DNA from: an uncultured Collinsella sp. | GTDB lineage: Bacteria; Actinomycetota; Coriobacteriia; Coriobacteriales; Coriobacteriaceae | DNA length: 13,409 bases | Reading direction: 5' to 3' | Assembly (NCBI GenBank): GCA_900550815.1 | Contig: URTW01000036.1 | Span: 1-13,409 of the forward strand | Shown here: one piece after another, positions 1 through 6,082 of the stretch | Position numbering within the stretch: position 1 is the stretch's first letter | Layout: each line of letters begins with the position of its first letter | Made by a program: the position numbers and the translations under genes | The notes under the pieces: generated by a model | The model's input: only the letters and a program-made list of their open reading frames with translations | What the model was told of the DNA's origin: nothing | Databases searched by the model: none

Positions 1-108
1 AAACCCGGCCCCTCTCGCCCCGACGCACTGTGGCTAGACTGACTGCACCTCCTGTTTTTAGAGATAAATACCATTTAGCGGTGATATTCAACCGTTCAAG
101 ATATTATG
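1..108. other. Window start, no gene recognised
   Basis: No coding region with a credible start, RBS and family match is visible here. The sequence shifts from GC-rich in the first 50 bases to AT-rich after about 55. A short CGGT/ACCG pairing (79-82 with 91-94) is too weak to call. The promoter of the PTS genes should lie here or in the palindrome that follows, but I see no convincing -35/-10 pair. Confidence 0.5.
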
Positions 109-146
109 TAATGGCATATTACGTCATATGACGTAATATGCCATTA
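109..146. promoter_or_regulatory. Perfect 38-bp palindrome, likely operator of the PTS genes
   Basis: Bases 109-127 are the exact reverse complement of 128-146, with no spacer. The centre reads GTCATATGAC inside ATTACGT/ACGTAAT flanks. It ends 45 bases before the EIIB start. A GT-N6-AC core loosely resembles GntR-family operators, and a HutC-type GntR gene lies in the same locus, so it may be that protein's binding site. No T-run follows, so it is not an intrinsic terminator. The symmetry is seen directly; the operator role is inferred. Confidence 0.6.
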
Positions 147-191
147 GCAGTCAAGGATGATTGTCTGTGTTCAAGTCGAGAAAGGGGCAAA

Positions 192-668
192 ATGATTAAA
201 CTGTGTCGCGTCGATAGCCGGTTAGTGCATGGGCAGACCGTGTTCTCTTGGTATCCAACGCTTGAAGCAAACGCTATTCTTGTGGTTTCAGATGAGTACG
301 CCGCAAGCAAAGAGCGAATTCAAGCGCTGCGAATTGCAAAACCCGCTGATGCCAAATTGGTTGTCAAAAGTGTAGAAGATTCCATCGTGGCCCTTAACGG
401 AAGCGCGGTGGATAAATACGAGCTAATTGTTGTTGCGGGAAATGTACATGACGCCTGTGAAGTTGCGCGTGCGTGTCCAAAAATAACGTCTGTGAATTTA
501 GGCGGCGCTCGACCGTTGGGGGATAGCGTAAAGGAGCTTGGCCCTGCTGTGCGCCTTTCCCAATCCGATATTAATGAAATTAAGAAAGCCATGGCTGATG
601 GAATCGAGTTCGAGGTAAGGCAGGTTGCTAGCGAGAAAAAACGCATCGTAACAAGTTTTGATTTGTAG
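192..668 (+). CDS. PTS mannose/fructose/sorbose-family EIIB
   Basis: Cytoplasmic phosphocarrier of a mannose-family PTS permease: it takes phosphate from EIIA on a histidine and passes it to the incoming sugar. The 158-residue protein has the family N-terminus, with RLVHGQ placing the phosphorylated His at residue 13, and family-like stretches such as NLGGARP near residue 105. Length fits a stand-alone EIIB. I chose the ATG at 192 over the upstream in-frame ATG at 138 because family homology begins here, AGGGG (183-187) lies 4 bases upstream, and the 138 start would sit inside the palindrome. EIIC follows after 14 bases. Sugar specificity cannot be read from the sequence. Codon use is more AT-rich than in the purine genes downstream. 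Confidence 0.9.
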   Translation: MIKLCRVDSRLVHGQTVFSWYPTLEANAILVVSDEYAASKERIQALRIAKPADAKLVVKSVEDSIVALNGSAVDKYELIVVAGNVHDACEVARACPKITSVNLGGARPLGDSVKELGPAVRLSQSDINEIKKAMADGIEFEVRQVASEKKRIVTSFDL

Positions 669-682
669 GAAGAGGGAGAAAT

Positions 683-1459
683 ATGCTGCTTCAGGCTTTT
701 CTGGTTGGTCTTGCCGCTGCGATAGGTCAATCGGATTATTTACTCGGTACTGCGATGGTCGAGCGGCCGATTGTCCTCGGAGCGATCGTCGGTATTTTTT
801 TGGGTGATATTCCGACTGGCGTTATTGTTGGTTTCCAGCTCGAACTCGCGTTCATGGGGGTCTGGCAGGTTGGTGCTGCCGTGCCGCCCAACGTAATTGT
901 TGGTTCAGTTTTGGGAACAGCCTTTGCGATTACTATGGGTGCGGGTCCCGAGACCGCTCTGACTATTGCTATGCCCACTGCGGTGCTTGCCGGCATGTTT
1001 GACAGCCTTATGTATAGCGTTGTTACGCCTCCTATGGCTGTCTGGGCTGATCGTGGTGCCGAAAAAGACGACCCCAAAACGATTGCAGCCGCTATGTGGA
1101 CCAATGGAATTCTCTACATCATTGCGCTTGGCTTGATTTGCGGCGTGGCTTTTTACGTTGGAAATGATGCTGTTCAGGCACTGATTGACGCCATTCCTGA
1201 TTGGCTTACGAATGGGCTTACGATCGCAACGGGTATTCTGCCCGCGCTTGGATTTGCGCAGCTTATGTCAATCCTGTCCACCAAGGAGCTGAGCTTCCTA
1301 TTCTTTGGAGGCTTCTTGCTGAGTGCCTATCTAAACATTCCGACGATCGGTATCGTGGCGTTTTCGCTGATCCTGATTGGGATTCTCAATATGGCTCACA
1401 TTTTTATGCCTGCCAGTGCGGCGGTCGCTAAGGAGGTTGACGATGACAACGAATTCTAA
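683..1459 (+). CDS. PTS mannose-family EIIC membrane subunit
   Basis: Integral membrane subunit that, with EIID, forms the sugar channel of a mannose-family PTS. The 258-residue product is almost wholly hydrophobic with many predicted spans. It carries the family hallmark region GDIPTGVIVGFQLELAFMG near residues 41-59, followed by a PPN motif at about 69-71. A charged segment (DRGAEKDDPK) near residue 125 separates two hydrophobic halves. GAGGGAG lies a few bases upstream of the ATG. The reading frame overlaps the EIID start by 17 bases, which suggests translational coupling. The C-terminal tail is acidic (EVDDDNEF). Confidence 0.92.
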   Translation: MLLQAFLVGLAAAIGQSDYLLGTAMVERPIVLGAIVGIFLGDIPTGVIVGFQLELAFMGVWQVGAAVPPNVIVGSVLGTAFAITMGAGPETALTIAMPTAVLAGMFDSLMYSVVTPPMAVWADRGAEKDDPKTIAAAMWTNGILYIIALGLICGVAFYVGNDAVQALIDAIPDWLTNGLTIATGILPALGFAQLMSILSTKELSFLFFGGFLLSAYLNIPTIGIVAFSLILIGILNMAHIFMPASAAVAKEVDDDNEF

Positions 1460-2303
1460 TGATGTTCTTGAGCTCTCGCCGGAGTCAAATAAATCGACCG
1501 ATAAGAGAATAACCAAGAAAGACTTAAAGGCGTTATTTTGGCGTAGCTTTCCACTCAACATCATGTGGAGCTTTGACCGACAAATGAACGTTGGTTTCTG
1601 CTACGACATGATTCCGGTAATCAAGCGGTTATACGATAAGCCTGAAGACCGGATCGAGGCATATAAGCGTCATCTTGAGTTCTACAATATTCAAGTTACG
1701 TTTAATCCTCTGGTCGCCGGCATTGTGGCCTCCATGGAGGAGGAAAACGCCAACAATCAGGACTTTGACACCGCCTCAATTAACGCCATGAAAGCATCGC
1801 TTATGGCTCCGCTTTCCGGTATTGGAGATTCACTGATTGCCAGTACGCTTCGCATGATTGCGACGGGCGTTGTGACAGGACTTTGCCTTTCGGGCAGTCT
1901 GCTCGGCCCAATCCTGTTCCTGCTTCTTTATAATGTCCCAACGATCCTGATCCGCTGGTTTGGGCTTCAGTATGGTTATTCGCTTGGCAGTGGCATGATT
2001 TCGAAGCTGAACGATTCTGATGTAATGCACAAAGTTACGTCCGGCCTGGCGATTGTGGGACTAATGGTAGTTGGTGGAATGGTGGCGACCACCGTTGCAG
2101 TTACCACTCCGCTCGCTCTTAACTTCGGCGCCACCGCGTTTAAGTTGCAGGAAACGCTCGATGGGATATTCCCGGCTCTTTTGCCGCTCTGCGCGTTCGG
2201 GATCATGTGTCTTTGCAATAAGAAACAGGTCAAAATTATTTGGCAGATTGTGGGCATTCTCGCTGCGGGTATTGTGCTCGGCGTCCTGGGGATTTTGGGC
2301 TAG
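1443..2303 (+). CDS. PTS mannose-family EIID membrane subunit
   Basis: Second membrane subunit of the mannose-family PTS, partner of EIIC. The 286-residue protein has a charged cytoplasmic N-terminus, then family motifs: NIMWSFDRQMNVGFCYDMIP, a YKRHLEFYNIQ segment, SMEEENA, and PLSGIGDSLI at about residues 124-133, followed by hydrophobic spans to the C-terminus. I chose ATG 1443, not the longer in-frame ATG at 1377, because AAGGAGG (1430-1436) sits 6 bases upstream and the longer form only adds residues from a shadow of EIIC. Its stop overlaps that of the convergent GntR gene in a shared CTAG. No EIIA gene is found on either side, so phosphate must come from an EIIA encoded elsewhere. Confidence 0.92.
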   Translation: MTTNSNDVLELSPESNKSTDKRITKKDLKALFWRSFPLNIMWSFDRQMNVGFCYDMIPVIKRLYDKPEDRIEAYKRHLEFYNIQVTFNPLVAGIVASMEEENANNQDFDTASINAMKASLMAPLSGIGDSLIASTLRMIATGVVTGLCLSGSLLGPILFLLLYNVPTILIRWFGLQYGYSLGSGMISKLNDSDVMHKVTSGLAIVGLMVVGGMVATTVAVTTPLALNFGATAFKLQETLDGIFPALLPLCAFGIMCLCNKKQVKIIWQIVGILAAGIVLGVLGILG

Positions 2304-3055
2304 AGAAGGCGTCCATCTTTTGAGATGCTGAACTCGAAGGACGATGCGTCTGCTCGCCAAACGGTTTTCGAATAGTGGAGCGGCATTTCATTGCAGGCAT
2401 ATGTGACGTGCTCGACAACGCTCACGGGGGCTCCAACGATATAACCGAGAAGGATTGCTTCTTGGAGCCCCGCTATTCCTGCGGTGATTTTGAGTTTCTC
2501 AATACCGGTTGCGATGCTGTAATGGTTGGCGATCAGGTCGAAAAGACTGGCATTGTCTGTGAGAAGCTCCAGTAGTCCGGGTAGAGTGCCCTGCGTTGCA
2601 TAAATGGTGTCGCTGGCGCAGGGGGCATTTTCGATATAAACCAAGCGCGCAACTCGTTGCACTACGGTTCCGTTGTCAATTTTGAGCTCCCGTGCAATGT
2701 GGGCATCAGCCTTGATCAAGCCTGTTTCCATGATGGACTTGGTTGTTTTATCGCCGTATTGGGGGTCGGAGCTCAAATTGAAAATGGTGCTTGTTCCTCG
2801 TTTCAGGGTGAGCTTCGATGGGTTTACGAATGTCCCCTTGCCTCGCAGGCGGGAGTGCATGTGTTGGTCATTGAGATTCTGCTCGGCGCGTCTTACGGTG
2901 ATCCGGCTTACTTTGTATTGCTTGCAAAGCTCGGTTTCGGTGGGAATCTGACTGCCGCCGGGGAGTTCGCCAGAAACTATTTTCTTGAGGATATCGTTTT
3001 CAACGGTCTGATAGAGAAGCTCTGGCTGAGTGAGCTCGTCTTTTGCTGCAGGCAT
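2300..3055 (-). CDS. GntR/HutC-family transcriptional regulator with UTRA domain
   Basis: Ligand-responsive DNA-binding regulator, probably of the adjacent PTS and hydrolase genes. The 251-residue protein has an N-terminal winged helix-turn-helix at about residues 12-78, with the classic order GELPGGSQIPTETELCKQY, KVSRITVRRA and RGKGTFV. A UTRA effector domain follows, ending in KITAGIAGLQEAILLG, ...VVEHVTYACNEMPLHYSKTVWRAD. UTRA proteins of this type usually bind sugar phosphates or small metabolites. I chose the ATG at 3055 because it is preceded by AAGGGG on the minus strand; an upstream in-frame ATG at 3103 would add 16 residues outside the domain. It runs convergent with EIID and divergent from the hydrolase. 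The effector is unknown. Confidence 0.9.
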   Translation of the reverse strand: MPAAKDELTQPELLYQTVENDILKKIVSGELPGGSQIPTETELCKQYKVSRITVRRAEQNLNDQHMHSRLRGKGTFVNPSKLTLKRGTSTIFNLSSDPQYGDKTTKSIMETGLIKADAHIARELKIDNGTVVQRVARLVYIENAPCASDTIYATQGTLPGLLELLTDNASLFDLIANHYSIATGIEKLKITAGIAGLQEAILLGYIVGAPVSVVEHVTYACNEMPLHYSKTVWRADASSFEFSISKDGRLL

Positions 3056-3084
3056 GGTGGACCCCTTGGTCTTCAGTTTCTTTA

Positions 3085-3098
3085 GTACATAGATATAC
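3085..3098. promoter_or_regulatory. Imperfect inverted repeat between GntR and hydrolase, possible operator
   Basis: GTACAT and ATATAC, separated by AG, match as inverted half-sites at 5 of 6 positions. It sits in the divergent gap between the GntR start (3055) and the hydrolase start (3180), where an autoregulatory operator would be expected. The match is short and could be chance. No convincing promoter was found for either gene. Confidence 0.25.
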
Positions 3099-3179
3099 GA
3101 CAACTGAGGACATCATAAGCCGTTATCTCAAAAGTTATGGAAATATCGATTTGGCGTTATCGCCGAGAGGGGATTTAAG

Positions 3180-4247
3180 ATGGGCAGACAATACGACGAG
3201 GCGTTGATTGGCGCCATCTCCGGTCGCTCGTTTATAACCGAGAAGAGGGGACTCGAGGTTCAAATTCGTCCGGTTCCTGATGATGAAAGAGAGCATGTGC
3301 TTGACCCACGAATTCTCGAGGTATCCCGCAAGAAGATGCGGAATGTTAGCATGTCTCCGAGCTGGACGAGCCTTATTGGAATGCGTCATCGCCCGGATAA
3401 GCCGACATACCGCCTACTCGATGGTGAGGTTCAGCGCGATGAGGTCCTCATGGAGGCAGCCGATCGCTATATAGATTTATTCGTCTGGACGCCACCAAAT
3501 CATAAGGAGGCAAGTCCAGCGCTAGTTTACCTGCATGGCGGCGCGTTTATGGCGGGGAATGTTCTGCAATTTGAACATCAGCTCGAGTTCATCGCCGAAA
3601 AGTCTGGTGCAGTGGTGGTTTATCCGGAATACCGCTTGGCGCCGGAGACGGCATTTCCCGGGCAGATCGAGGATTGCGTTCTTGCTCTTGATTATGTGCG
3701 CGAGCATGCCGGGGATCTCGGAATCGATCCTCATAAAATAATGGTCGCCGGCGACTCTGCGGGAGGAAGCCTTACTAATGCGTGTGTTCAGCTCAGGGGT
3801 GCTGGAGCTGTAGCCCATGCCTTCGAAATCTATCCTGAAGTCGACCTTGCGGGCGAACAGGGCGAGGGATATGAGGATTTTCCTGCGATAGCCGATCAAG
3901 AGGACGTTGCGCGTTTTCGCATCGACCATCTTCGCGATTCGGACGGCCCGATGGTCGAACTTTGTGCACACGGAAAAATGTCTCCTCATGACCCGTTGAT
4001 TTCTGCGCTAATGCTTGAGGACTGCACTGATTTCCCCCCGGTGACTATCGTGACATCCGAATACGATCCGCTTCGTATCCCCGATGAAAAATGGGCTACA
4101 AAATTACGGTCTTCAGGAATCGATGTCGAGGTCATCGAATATGCCGGATGTGACCATGGTTTCTTCGATCATTTTGGCGTGTACCCGCAATCGGAAGACG
4201 TGTGTTTGTTGATGGCTGAGAAGCTTAAAGAAATGGCTGTACAATAA
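3180..4247 (+). CDS. Alpha/beta hydrolase, HSL-like (class IV) esterase/deacylase
   Basis: Probable cytoplasmic carboxylester hydrolase; there is no signal peptide or membrane span. The 355-residue protein shows the whole catalytic set: oxyanion-hole HGGAF at residues 119-123, nucleophile Ser193 in GDSAGG, acid Asp296 in SEYDPLR and His326 in GCDHGFF. Together with YPEYRLAPE (148-156) this is the hormone-sensitive-lipase subfamily. The roughly 100-residue N-terminal part before the core is a cap-like region. AGAGGGG lies about 8 bases before the ATG. It is divergent from the GntR regulator and near the PTS, so removal of acyl groups from an imported sugar derivative is plausible but unproven. 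An intrinsic terminator follows at 4324. Confidence 0.88.
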   Translation: MGRQYDEALIGAISGRSFITEKRGLEVQIRPVPDDEREHVLDPRILEVSRKKMRNVSMSPSWTSLIGMRHRPDKPTYRLLDGEVQRDEVLMEAADRYIDLFVWTPPNHKEASPALVYLHGGAFMAGNVLQFEHQLEFIAEKSGAVVVYPEYRLAPETAFPGQIEDCVLALDYVREHAGDLGIDPHKIMVAGDSAGGSLTNACVQLRGAGAVAHAFEIYPEVDLAGEQGEGYEDFPAIADQEDVARFRIDHLRDSDGPMVELCAHGKMSPHDPLISALMLEDCTDFPPVTIVTSEYDPLRIPDEKWATKLRSSGIDVEVIEYAGCDHGFFDHFGVYPQSEDVCLLMAEKLKEMAVQ

Positions 4248-4323
4248 CGTCTCTCGGCGATAAGGGACTGAAGTCGCCTGTGTTTCTGCATTCGTGGTTC
4301 TCAGTCTGATTAAAAATGAGGCT

Positions 4324-4362
4324 TGCTCCTTGCCCGAGTGGGTGGGGAGCAGTTTGTTTTTT
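4324..4362 (+). terminator. Intrinsic terminator after the hydrolase gene
   Basis: A 12-pair stem (4324-4335 with 4340-4351, three G-U pairs) closes on a 4-base loop GAGT and is followed by GTTTGTTTTTT. It lies 77 bases after the hydrolase stop. Confidence 0.8.
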
Positions 4363-4538
4363 GTAGCGATGCGAGGTGAGTGCCGCGCACTTTAGATCGC
4401 CATTTTGCTTCGCTGTATACCACTTGACGTAATAAAAGAGGCAAGGGCGGTGCGAGGGCCAACAGTCATTCTAAGCTCGGATTCGTATCCTAAAAGGTTG
4501 TTTCGGTTGCGTGGTACAATATAGCAAAAAAGAATGAT

Positions 4539-4566
4539 AAAATGAATTCGAAAAAGAATTCATTTT
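4539..4566. promoter_or_regulatory. Inverted repeat upstream of antitoxin, likely autoregulatory operator
   Basis: AAAATGAATTC (4539-4549) is exactly repeated in inverse at 4556-4566 around a 6-base A-rich spacer. It overlaps the candidate -10 TAAAAT and ends just before the antitoxin RBS AGGAGG (4568-4573). Type II antitoxins commonly repress their own operon at such repeats, so this is the likely site. As RNA it could also mask the leader. Confidence 0.6.
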
Positions 4567-4578
4567 TAGGAGGTATGT

Positions 4579-4899
4579 ATGCCTGCTTTGCAGATGCTCG
4601 ACAACCTTGTTCCAATTAGCGATTTCAGCCACGGTAAGGGCTCGGCTGCATTTTCGAAGGTTGGGGACGACAATCCAGTTGTGGTTCTCAAACACAACAA
4701 GCCAGCGTTTGTGATTGTGCCACCCGATGAATATAGGGAAGCGAAGCAAGCGGAGGAGGACCTCGCCTTGTTAACGTTGGCACTTAAGAGAGTGGCTGTG
4801 GCAAGTGACGATGCGCTTGTTTCCCTGTCTGATGTTATGGAAGAGCTGGGTGTGAGCCAGGACGAACTCGATCAGATGGATGAGGTCGAGTTTGAATGA
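4579..4899 (+). CDS. Type II antitoxin, Phd/YefM-like
   Basis: Probable antitoxin that binds and neutralises the downstream RelE-like toxin and represses the operon. The 106-residue protein has a Phd/YefM-type N-terminal half: LVPISDFSHGKGSAAFSKV, then NPVVVLKHNKPAFVIVPPDEY (about residues 32-52), the usual beta-hairpin and helix of the dimerising DNA-binding domain. The C-terminal half is strongly acidic (SDVMEELGVSQDELDQMDEVEFE), as expected for the toxin-wrapping tail. A strong AGGAGG sits 5 bases before the ATG. The stop overlaps the toxin start as ATGA. The pair stands alone between two terminators. The Phd/YefM versus RelB assignment rests on motif memory only. Confidence 0.85.
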   Translation: MPALQMLDNLVPISDFSHGKGSAAFSKVGDDNPVVVLKHNKPAFVIVPPDEYREAKQAEEDLALLTLALKRVAVASDDALVSLSDVMEELGVSQDELDQMDEVEFE

Positions 4900-5246
4900 G
4901 TGGGTACGAAGTCGCTTTCTACCCGGATGCTCTCAAGGATATTAAGCGTCTGGACGGCTCCCAACGAAAGATCGTCCTTAAGGCTATAGAAAAAATCAGA
5001 ACGAACCCATTGCCGCAGAACGAAGGTGGATTCGGCAAGCCTCTTGGAAACAAGGCAGGTACGGATTTGACTGGCTTTATGAAAATCAAGCTCAGGGGAA
5101 GTGGCATTCGAATCGTGTACCGCCTCATCAGAATTAAAGAAAAGATGGCCATCGTAGTGGTAGGCGCTCGCGAAGACATGGAAGTCTACCGAACTGCTCA
5201 GAGACGAGAACTCGATTTCGAGAAATGGGCGGAAGAGAATATCTAG
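4896..5246 (+). CDS. Type II toxin, RelE/ParE superfamily (RelE-like mRNA interferase)
   Basis: Probable ribosome-dependent mRNA interferase controlled by the antitoxin encoded just upstream. The 116-residue protein starts with the family pattern YEVAFYPDALKDIKRLD, followed by a KIRTNPLP turn, then the core MKIKLRGSGIRIVYRLIR (about 62-79), and AREDMEVYRTAQRR (91-104). Basic residues Lys63, Lys65, Arg72, Arg76 and Tyr98 fall where RelE-type nucleases keep catalytic residues, which favours RNase over ParE-type gyrase activity. The start overlaps the antitoxin stop by 4 bases (ATGA), so translation is coupled. A terminator follows 35 bases after the stop. The reading frame looks intact, so the toxin is probably functional. 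Confidence 0.87.
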   Translation: MSGYEVAFYPDALKDIKRLDGSQRKIVLKAIEKIRTNPLPQNEGGFGKPLGNKAGTDLTGFMKIKLRGSGIRIVYRLIRIKEKMAIVVVGAREDMEVYRTAQRRELDFEKWAEENI

Positions 5247-5281
5247 CTTTAACGATGAACGACGAGTGAGCGTTGGTGGGG

Positions 5282-5311
5282 CCCTGACGAATTAGATTCG
5301 TCAGGGTTTTT
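5282..5311 (+). terminator. Intrinsic terminator of the toxin-antitoxin operon
   Basis: CCCTGACGAAT (5282-5292) pairs perfectly with ATTCGTCAGGG (5296-5306) across a 3-base loop TAG and is followed by TTTTT. This 11-pair stem is a strong intrinsic terminator. Confidence 0.9.
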
Positions 5312-5399
5312 CGCTGAACCAATTGCCTTCAGTCTCCGTTGACCTTTCCTTCCAATTCATCAGCCAACGTACGTCATGGCAATTCCCGGTAGGTCGCAG

Positions 5400-5487
5400 G
5401 GCGCTTCGCGGGCGGGCCAGGCTTTATCTGAACGACTTTGCGAAGCAACCGGAGTGAAGATAAAGCCTGGCCCGCCCGCGAAGCGCC
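5400..5487. repeat. Perfect 30-bp inverted repeat with 28-base loop
   Basis: Bases 5400-5429 are the exact reverse complement of 5458-5487. The 28-base loop contains a smaller pairing, TTGC (5438-5441) with GCAA (5445-5448). No T-run follows either arm, so it is not a standard terminator. It could be a dispersed palindromic intergenic element, a cruciform, a small mobile-element remnant or a leader RNA structure of an upstream transcript. Which it is cannot be decided from one copy. Confidence 0.85.
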
Positions 5488-5513
5488 ACAAAGACCGCAG
5501 GGACGGGAGCAGC

Positions 5514-5519
5514 TATACT
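5514..5519 (+). promoter_or_regulatory. Possible -10 element of purE promoter
   Basis: TATACT lies 64 bases before the purE start. The hexamer 17 bases upstream (AAGACC) is a poor -35. A small CTACT/AGTAG inverted repeat (5518-5522, 5526-5530) overlaps its downstream edge. This is a weak call. Confidence 0.35.
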
Positions 5520-5582
5520 ACTCTCAGTAGTTAAGGGTCGCGGATCCGCCGCGTCGCCGTTCTCAACAGGAGGTCTTTGTTT

Positions 5583-6047
5583 ATGGCAGATCAAAAGCCG
5601 GTTGTCGGGATCATCATGGGCTCCAAGTCCGATCTGGGCGTTATGGAAGGTTGCACCGCCGAGCTCGAGGCGCTGGGTGTGCCCTATGAGCTCGTGATCG
5701 CGAGCGCACACCGCACGCCGGCGAAGGTCCACGAGTGGGCTTCGACTGCTGCCGATCGCGGTATCAAAGTGATTATCGCCGCCGCCGGCAAGGCTGCTCA
5801 CCTGGGCGGTGTCGTGGCTGCCTTTACGCCGCTGCCGGTTATCGGCGTGCCTATGAGGACGAGCGACCTGGGCGGTATGGATTCGCTGCTGTCGATGGTG
5901 CAGATGCCTTCGGGCGTGCCCGTGGCCTGCGTTGCCATCAACGGTGCCAAGAATGCTGCCATCTATGCCATGCAGATTCTGGGTGCATGCGACCCCGAGT
6001 ACCGCAAGGTTATCGAGAAGATGAAGCAGGAGATGGCCGACGCCTAG
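5583..6047 (+). CDS. purE: N5-carboxyaminoimidazole ribonucleotide mutase, class I PurE
   Basis: Cytoplasmic enzyme of de novo purine synthesis that moves the carboxyl group of N5-CAIR to give 4-carboxy-AIR. The 154-residue length is typical. Signature motifs are GSKSD (13-17), SAHRTP with active-site His43, [10 protein letters not shown] (67-76), and GVPM (88-91), the pattern of class I PurE, which works with PurK. No purK gene is in the window. I chose ATG 5583 over a TTG two codons upstream because AGGAGG (about 5568-5573) sits 9 bases before it. The sortase gene starts 35 bases after the stop, so the two are probably cotranscribed. Codon use is GC-rich, unlike the genes before 5250. Confidence 0.97.
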   Translation: MADQKPVVGIIMGSKSDLGVMEGCTAELEALGVPYELVIASAHRTPAKVHEWASTAADRGIKVIIAAAGKAAHLGGVVAAFTPLPVIGVPMRTSDLGGMDSLLSMVQMPSGVPVACVAINGAKNAAIYAMQILGACDPEYRKVIEKMKQEMADA

Positions 6048-6082
6048 GCGTTCCGCCGTTTCACCGCAGTATAAGGAGAGCC

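Larger units (their letters stand above)
4248..4578. other. Intergenic region between hydrolase and toxin-antitoxin module
   Basis: This 331-base gap holds the hydrolase terminator (4324-4362) and, at its end, the hairpin and RBS of the antitoxin gene. A TACAAT hexamer at 4515-4520 and TAAAAT at 4538-4543 are possible -10 elements for the toxin-antitoxin operon, but neither has a good -35. I see no small gene or structured RNA in the remainder. Confidence 0.5.
5247..5582. other. Intergenic region between toxin gene and purE
   Basis: This 336-base gap carries the toxin-antitoxin terminator (5282-5311), a perfect 30-bp inverted repeat (5400-5487), a possible purE promoter (TATACT at 5514) and the purE RBS. 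The stretch 5312-5399 shows nothing recognisable. GC content rises sharply across the gap. Confidence 0.6.

Noticed and set aside
2375..3085. Plus-strand open frames opposite the GntR gene
   Set aside because: They overlap a complete GntR/UTRA protein with clear motifs and show no recognisable domain themselves.
3522..3989. 155-residue minus-strand open frame inside the hydrolase gene
   Set aside because: It lies over the conserved catalytic region of the hydrolase and has no RBS or family pattern.
4424..4429. TTGACG as a -35 for the toxin-antitoxin operon
   Set aside because: No -10-like hexamer is found at a fitting distance downstream.
5735..6082. Upstream extension of the sortase frame through purE
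   Set aside because: The extension overlaps purE, has no family similarity and no RBS; ATG 6083 has AAGGAGA and starts a sensible cytoplasmic tail.
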